Shown in pieces: positions 21,325 through 21,643 of a DNA stretch of 21,643 nt. The DNA lies in contig JAVKOQ010000647.1 of NCBI GenBank assembly GCA_031835245.1, forward strand, positions 1 through 21,643. The letters run 5' to 3'. Under the pieces are notes generated by a model. That model was not told the DNA's origin and did not search any database. It saw only the letters and a program-made list of their open reading frames with translations. Numbering within the stretch: the stretch's first letter is position 1; each line of letters starts with the position of its first letter. The DNA comes from Balamuthia mandrillaris (Eukaryota > Discosea > Longamoebia > Balamuthiidae). The translations under genes were made by a program, and so were the position numbers.

Positions 21325-21643
21325 TGTTGTAAAATAAGAACGGGAATGATAGCGGAGACAAAGTAAGTACGAGACCCAAACTTAATTTACTAAAATAAAG
21401 AATACAAGTAGAGTATTTTGTTGTAAGTTGTCCTGAGAGAAGAAAGAAAGAAAGTAGAAGAAGCAGTATTTAAACTGAAAGAAAGAACCATAAAAGAAGA
21501 AAAAGAAATATCAGCATAAAAGGGGAAGAAGAAAAAAGGAAACATCAAAAAAAGGAGAAGGGAAAGATGAGAGGTTTCCTCAGGTTGACAGCAGAAGGAG
21601 AACTCAGCAGAAAGAAGAGCTACTATGTTGGAGTTTTCCAACA
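21325..21643 (-). repeat. 5' LTR of the chromovirus
   Basis: A 319-base copy of 15815-16133, differing at 8 positions without any insertion or deletion. It ends in CAACA at the last base of the window. Confidence 0.97.

Larger units (their letters stand above)
15815..21643 (-). mobile_element. young Ty3/Gypsy chromovirus, full length, broken coding region
   Basis: The element reads right to left: 5' LTR 21325-21643, gag about 19745-21047, protease about 19190-19475, reverse transcriptase about 18160-18870 and beyond, RNase H about 17690-18060, integrase about 16790-17460, chromodomain about 16180-16310, polypurine tract 16134-16149, 3' LTR 15815-16133. The order RT-RNaseH-integrase places it in Ty3/Gypsy, and the C-terminal chromodomain in the chromoviruses. 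The LTRs are equal in length (319 bases) and differ at 8 positions (about 2.5%), so the insertion is recent in evolutionary terms. The coding region no longer runs as designed and appears broken in about two or three places. The window ends with the last base of the 5' LTR, so the target-site duplication cannot be checked. Confidence 0.95.

Noticed and set aside
1-21643. tRNA, rRNA or snRNA genes
   Set aside because: No cloverleaf-like segments with tRNA box A/B pairs, or rRNA/snRNA core motifs, were noticed on either strand; a covariance-model scan could still find one.

Overview
The window is nuclear DNA of a compact, intron-rich eukaryote. Five conserved single-copy genes can be followed exon by exon through about 34 short GT-AG introns, most of them 55-150 bases. 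Integrator subunit 13, a cytosolic PheRS beta chain and a PIG-N type transferase together point to a non-yeast eukaryote. Most of the conserved introns contain nothing but splice signals, but five hold pyrimidine-strand microsatellites. That habit and the gene density suit a protist; a rhizarian such as a foraminiferan is one possibility, but this is a weak inference and the species is not identified.

Layout. Bases 1-447 (minus) hold the 5' end of a KHDC4/BLOM7-like KH-domain splicing factor that runs off the left edge. A small unrecognised gene (597-1611, plus) diverges from it. Next come three minus-strand genes in head-to-tail order: phenylalanyl-tRNA synthetase beta (1689-4097, 10 exons), GPI ethanolamine phosphate transferase 1, PIG-N/Mcd4 (4510-8464, 13 exons with the first uncertain), and an RNF126/RNF115-like RING-H2 ubiquitin ligase (8876-10249, 4 exons). 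A 450-base divergent spacer separates the ligase from the Integrator subunit 13/Asunder homologue (10700-13646, plus, 10 exons).

From 13.7 kb to the right edge the window is mobile-element territory. It holds an orphan stretch with no recognisable gene (13647-14751), an old fragment of a Ty3/Gypsy chromovirus (about 14752-15190), the 3' end of a LINE (to 15814), and a young Ty3/Gypsy chromovirus on the minus strand. The young element occupies 15815-21643 and its second LTR ends exactly at the last base of the window. It has two 319-base LTRs differing at 8 positions, a polypurine tract, gag with a zinc knuckle, protease, reverse transcriptase, RNase H, integrase and a C-terminal chromodomain. 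Its coding region is broken in a few places. It sits inside the LINE.

The host genes are unrelated housekeeping functions (splicing, tRNA charging, GPI-anchor synthesis, ubiquitination, snRNA/mRNA 3'-end processing). They share intergenic promoters but no pathway. I found no clearly undescribed system. The points most worth following are the LTR-end hairpin shared by the young element and its old relative, the missing tRNA primer-binding site, the GTACGY/GTTNNN splice-donor usage, and the strand-biased intronic microsatellites.
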